Part shown: piece after piece, positions 40,585-43,796 of the stretch
Position numbering within the stretch: position 1 is the first letter of the stretch
Layout of the letters: each line of letters begins with the position of its first letter
From: Tychonema sp. LEGE 07203
GTDB taxonomy: Bacteria; Cyanobacteriota; Cyanobacteriia; Cyanobacteriales; Microcoleaceae
DNA: 43,796 nucleotides
Assembly: GCF_015207285.1 (NCBI RefSeq)
Contig: NZ_JADEXD010000041.1
Location: forward strand, 1-43,796
Reading direction: 5' to 3'
Translations under genes and position numbers: made by a program
Notes under the pieces: generated by a model
Databases searched by the model: none
What the model was told of the DNA's origin: nothing
The model's input: only the letters and a program-made list of their open reading frames with translations

Positions 40585-41676
40585 CTAAACATTAAATCTG
40601 AACAACAGCACATCCCCCTCTTGTACAACATACTCTTTTCCTTCACTGCGAACTAAGCCTTTTTCCTTAGCTGCATTCATCGCGCCCGTAGCTACCAAAT
40701 CTTCATACGCTACAGTTTCGGCCCGGATGAAACCCCGCTCAAAGTCCGAGTGAATCACCCCTGCAGCTTGCGGTGCTAACATTCCCGCGATAATAGTCCA
40801 AGCGCGAGTTTCTTTTGGCCCGCTAGTAAAATAAGTCCGCAAACCCAATAATTCGTAAGTAGCTCGAATCAACGATTTTAAGCCTCCTTCAGTCACGCCG
40901 AGAGATTCTAGAAAATCTGCCCGTTCTTCTTCTGGCAACTCTACCAATTCTGACTCGACTTGCGCCGAAACTATGACAACTTTAGCATTTTCTGCTTCTG
41001 CTATTTCCCGCACTTGTTCGACATAGCTATTTCCTGTTCCCAAATCGTCTTCAGACACGTTAGCCGCATAGATAATCGGCTTGTTTGTTAACAATTCTAA
41101 ACCTTTAACTAATTCAGCTTCTTCGTCAGTTAAACTGCACTGGCGCACTGGTTTTTCTGCATTCAAAACCACGAGCAACTTTTCGAGCACGTCCACTTCT
41201 GCTTGAGCTTCCTTATTGTTGCGGGCTTGTTTGCGAGTGCGATCGAGCCTGCGTTCAATTTGAGCTAAATCTGCTAGAATTAATTCGAGATTGATAATGT
41301 CAATATCTCGCTGGGGATCGACAGAACCCGCAACGTGAATGATATCATCATTCTCAAAACAGCGGACAACGTGGACGATCGCATCCACCGCCCGAATGTG
41401 AGACAAAAACTGATTTCCCAGCCCTTCCCCCTGACTCGCACCCTTCACCAAACCCGCAATATCGACAAACTCCATCCGCGTCGGCACAGTTTGCACGGAT
41501 TTGGAAATATTGCTCAGCACGTTCAACCGTTCGTCTGGCACTGCCACGATACCCGTATTTGGCTCGATCGTACAAAAAGGAAAATTAGCAGCAGTCGCCT
41601 TGGCATTAGCCACCAAAGCATTAAACAAGGTAGATTTGCCAACATTAGGCAGTCCGACAATTCCGGCGGTAAGCAT
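40585..41676 (-). CDS. ychF: redox-regulated ribosome-binding ATPase YchF (Obg family)
   Basis: The 363-aa protein matches YchF/OLA1 in length and motifs. G1 is GLPNVGKST at the N-terminus, a switch region FPFCTIEPNTG follows, and DIAGLVKGASQGEGLGN contains G3. The G4-like NVSEDDLG replaces NKxD, the feature that makes YchF prefer ATP. The C-terminal TGS-like domain contains TSGPKETRAWTI, GVIHSDFERGFIRAE and the terminal EGDVLLFRFNV. It associates with ribosomes and is linked to stress responses. ATG 41676 aligns with the family. A holin-like gene follows after 20 bp. Confidence 0.96.
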   Translation of the reverse strand: MLTAGIVGLPNVGKSTLFNALVANAKATAANFPFCTIEPNTGIVAVPDERLNVLSNISKSVQTVPTRMEFVDIAGLVKGASQGEGLGNQFLSHIRAVDAIVHVVRCFENDDIIHVAGSVDPQRDIDIINLELILADLAQIERRLDRTRKQARNNKEAQAEVDVLEKLLVVLNAEKPVRQCSLTDEEAELVKGLELLTNKPIIYAANVSEDDLGTGNSYVEQVREIAEAENAKVVIVSAQVESELVELPEEERADFLESLGVTEGGLKSLIRATYELLGLRTYFTSGPKETRAWTIIAGMLAPQAAGVIHSDFERGFIRAETVAYEDLVATGAMNAAKEKGLVRSEGKEYVVQEGDVLLFRFNV

Positions 41677-41946
41677 AGCTATTTAGAAACATATCACTGT
41701 ATCAAAGTATCATAAGTATCGGCAATATATCAGACCGGCCGCCCCAAAATCAAAACCTCCGATCGCTTAAATGTCTAACTTTAGGTAGATGGCTCCACGG
41801 TTCACAAGTTGTCGCACAGAAAATCGATCGCCCACAACCTGTTCCTGTCCCCGATTCATCAACTAAATTGGGACGGATGCAAAAACCCGGTTTGGGCGAT
41901 CGACCTCACAAATAATGTTAAACTTCCCGAAGCACTAAAACATAAT

Positions 41947-42195
41947 TTAGATTGGTTCAGGGATTGTCTGAGGAATAGGCCCCGGAACTGTTTGAGGAAT
42001 CGGAGAGGGTACAGGTTCCCGTACAGGCGCCGGAATTGGCTCCGGCACCGGTGCGGGAATGGGTTCAGGAACCGGGCCGGGAATCGGTTCGGGTACGGGG
42101 CCCGGCACCGGTGGCGACGCAGGAATTTCCGGCAGCCCCGGTTCAGTAGTGGGAATCTGCGGGCCTGGAAACGGAGTGGGGTTGGGAGAAATCAT
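41947..42195 (-). CDS. possible small proline-rich protein or degenerate repeat tract
   Basis: The 82-residue frame encodes almost only P-x-P repeats (PVPEPIPGPVPEPIPAPVPEP...). The DNA is a tandem of about 24-bp GAACCGG-type units, and frames on the opposite strand are also open (Gly/Ser/Thr and Arg/Asn-rich). There is no Shine-Dalgarno before ATG 42195. It could be a secreted-protein linker fragment, a relic, or a simple repeat; coding status is uncertain. Confidence 0.3.
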   Translation of the reverse strand: MISPNPTPFPGPQIPTTEPGLPEIPASPPVPGPVPEPIPGPVPEPIPAPVPEPIPAPVREPVPSPIPQTVPGPIPQTIPEPI

Positions 42196-42541
42196 GTTAA
42201 TTTTTTGCTCAGCTAATAGAGATGTTTCTCAAACATTTTGTTGCCACTTTCAGCCATTTTTTTAAATAAAAATAACTAATGTGTGACCTTGTTTAATTAC
42301 CGTAAAATTCAATTGCAACCATTGCAATTAAATTCTTGAATTTATCTGCGTTCATCTGTGTTTATCTGCCAACATCTGCGGTTGCAATGTCAATCAAATA
42401 TTTAGGCGATCGTTGTACAATTATGCTAACTTAAAAATAAGTTACACATCTATCTAAAGAGCGATAATTAAATGTTGAAGCTGCATAAAACCAAGCCTTT
42501 GGTATTAAAGTAAATATCAAATACAACAAATAAAATTAAGC
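42196..42541. other. 346-bp intergenic region with family G repeat
   Basis: It contains the family G copy at 42344-42402 and AT-rich sequence leading to the GTG start of the decarboxylase gene. TATCTAAAGAGCGATAATT around 42451 is a possible promoter area, but no confident -10/-35 pair was found. Confidence 0.4.
42344..42402 (+). repeat. family G repeat, copy 2
   Basis: ATCTGCGTTCATCTGTGTT, ATCTGCCAACATCTGCGGTT and TCAATCAAATATT align with 23255-23315. Confidence 0.7.
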
Positions 42542-43756
42542 GTGTCAGCACCCAACCCTCAACAACAAACACCGCTATTAGATGCCCTGCGCGATCGCGC
42601 GAATCAGCCCCACGCCCCATTCTACGCCCCCGGACATAAAGGCGGACAAGGAATCTCAGGGCCCCTAATTGACTTATTCGGTGCGACAGTATTTCGATCG
42701 GATTTGCCCGAATTGCCGGAGTTAGACAATCTCTTTAACCCAGAAGGTGCAATTGCCGAAGCTCAAGAATTAGCAGCCCAAGCATTTGGAGCCCAATCAA
42801 CTCGGTTTTTGGCTAACGGTTCGACTTGCGGAATTATCGCCGCCATCTTAGCGACTTGCGGCCCCGGCGATAAAATTATCCTACCTCGAAATATCCACTC
42901 CTCGGCGATTTCAGGTTTGATTTTATCCGGTGCAATTCCAATTTTTGTCAGTCCAGAGTACAACCCGGATTGGGATATTGCCAACAGCATCACCCCAGAA
43001 GCCACAGCGGCAGCCCTAGAACAACATCCCGACGCGAAAGCAGTAATGGTCGTCTACCCAACCTATCACGGCGTTTGCGGGGATTTGCGGGCGATCGCCC
43101 AAATTACCCATCAATACAACATCCCGTTATTAGCAGACGAAGCTCACGGCGCGCACTTTAACTTTCACCCAAACTTGCCAGAACCAGCACTATCAGCCGG
43201 TGCGGATTTAACAGTACAATCAATCCACAAAACCCTCGGTGCAATGACACAAGCATCGATGCTGCACCTCAAGGGCGATCGTATAAATATCCAAAAATTA
43301 AATAAAGCATTGCAGTTAGTACAATCCACCAGTCCGAGTTATATACTGTTAGCATCCTTAGATGCAGCCCGCCAACAAATCGCACTCCGCGGCAAAGAGT
43401 TAATGGCGCAAACTTTACAGCTAGCAGAAACAGCTCGATCGCGCATCAGTCAAATTCCCGGTTTATCAGTTTTAGAACCGTTAAATACACCCGGTTTTGC
43501 AGCATTAGACCGCACCAGGCTAACAGTAAAAGTATCAGATTTAGGAATCACAGGATTTGCAGCAGATGAAATTATGCACTCTCAACTCGGTGTCACGGCA
43601 GAATTACCAATGCTGCAACATCTAACATTTATTATCAGCTTGGGAAATACAGAATCAGATATTGACAATTTAGTAAAAGCTTGTACTTTTTTAGAGGGAA
43701 GAAGGAAGAAGGAAGAAGGAAGAAGGCAAAACCAACTACCGCACGGGTTTAACTGA
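42542..43756 (+). CDS. PLP-dependent Orn/Lys/Arg-type decarboxylase, C-terminus apparently truncated
   Basis: The 404-aa frame from GTG 42542 covers the PLP fold of the bacterial Orn/Lys/Arg decarboxylase family. HAPFYAPGHKGG is at the N-terminus, the cofactor loop is NGSTCGI, PLP-binding Asp and His lie in LLADEAHGAHF, and the Schiff-base lysine is in SIHKTLG. Cyanobacterial members run to about 480-500 aa with a C-terminal domain. Here the homologous sequence stops at NTESDIDNLVKACTFLEG. It is followed by a Lys/Arg/Glu tail encoded by a GGAAGAA heptamer array and a stop at 43756. Loss of about 80-100 C-terminal residues, or a frameshift with the rest beyond the window, is likely. Activity is doubtful. 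Confidence 0.82.
   Translation: MSAPNPQQQTPLLDALRDRANQPHAPFYAPGHKGGQGISGPLIDLFGATVFRSDLPELPELDNLFNPEGAIAEAQELAAQAFGAQSTRFLANGSTCGIIAAILATCGPGDKIILPRNIHSSAISGLILSGAIPIFVSPEYNPDWDIANSITPEATAAALEQHPDAKAVMVVYPTYHGVCGDLRAIAQITHQYNIPLLADEAHGAHFNFHPNLPEPALSAGADLTVQSIHKTLGAMTQASMLHLKGDRINIQKLNKALQLVQSTSPSYILLASLDAARQQIALRGKELMAQTLQLAETARSRISQIPGLSVLEPLNTPGFAALDRTRLTVKVSDLGITGFAADEIMHSQLGVTAELPMLQHLTFIISLGNTESDIDNLVKACTFLEGRRKKEEGRRQNQLPHGFN
43699..43731 (+). repeat. heptamer tandem repeat (GGAAGAA) inside the decarboxylase reading frame
   Basis: Four to five GGAAGAA units lie at the end of the decarboxylase frame. The 7-bp period is not a multiple of three, so gain or loss of units changes the reading frame downstream. 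Confidence 0.85.
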
Positions 43757-43796
43757 TTTGACTGGTTAAGAGGCTCTGCGAAAGGAACCTATATCT

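Overview
This window looks like chromosome from a filamentous cyanobacterium of the Oscillatoria/Microcoleus type. The evidence is very frequent GCGATCGC/CGATCG (HIP1) sites, a CpcS/CpeS bilin lyase, a cyanobacteriochrome GAF domain, a KaiC-family ATPase, DUF3769 and DUF3531 genes, glycolate dehydrogenase subunits, and arrays of heptameric short tandem repeats (STRR). No rRNA, tRNA, CRISPR array or prophage was seen. The species cannot be fixed from the sequence.

Layout. 1-3.3 kb: minus-strand signalling cluster (KaiC-like ATPase, response regulator, histidine kinase; the last two overlap by 4 nt). 3.4-6.5 kb: divergent glcE and glcF. 6.9-9.1 kb: a 14-blade WD40 protein. 9.9-10.4 kb: bilin lyase. 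10.9-14.4 kb: an unknown protein and an LptD-like outer-membrane protein (DUF3769). 14.6-15.9 kb: a tnpB-only IS200/IS605-type element. 17-18.9 kb: a large unknown protein. 19.1-22.8 kb: GH38 alpha-mannosidase. 23.4-23.5 kb: relic of an anion-transporter gene. 23.8-27.8 kb: PAS/GAF diguanylate cyclase with a DXCF cyanobacteriochrome GAF. 28.3-32.7 kb: 1481-aa glycosyltransferase (GT4, TPR, SPINDLY/GT41). 32.9-37.1 kb: rpiA, aldo/keto reductase, an exported Mn superoxide dismutase, rsmG. 37.4-43.8 kb: ABC ATPase, exported TPR protein, DUF3531, holin-like membrane protein, ychF, and a PLP-dependent decarboxylase whose end is cut by a repeat.

The most striking property is the repeat content. Besides heptamer arrays there are several dispersed families with defined ends. 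Family A has TATAGC...GCTATA ends (5 copies, two of them head to tail). Family B is a ~100-bp element with 23-bp near-perfect terminal inverted repeats (2 copies). Family F has ATATCA.TTCCGG.TGCA inverted ends and a variable interior (3 copies). Family C has an AACCGCAGAGGGCGCAGAG core, family G is ATCTGCG-type, and family D consists of C/G-rich palindromes. Several have entered coding DNA. A family D palindrome pair adds about 34 codons in frame to glcE. Family C sits inside a 135-bp in-frame tandem duplication just before the catalytic motif of the mannosidase. Heptamer arrays form the 3' ends of the diguanylate cyclase and decarboxylase reading frames and abut the start codons of glcF, the aldo/keto reductase and the ABC ATPase. 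Families A, B and F may be undescribed non-autonomous elements.

Most intergenic space longer than 300 bp is filled by these repeats. The main unexplained stretches are 9136-9867, 16594-16971 and 23050-23404.
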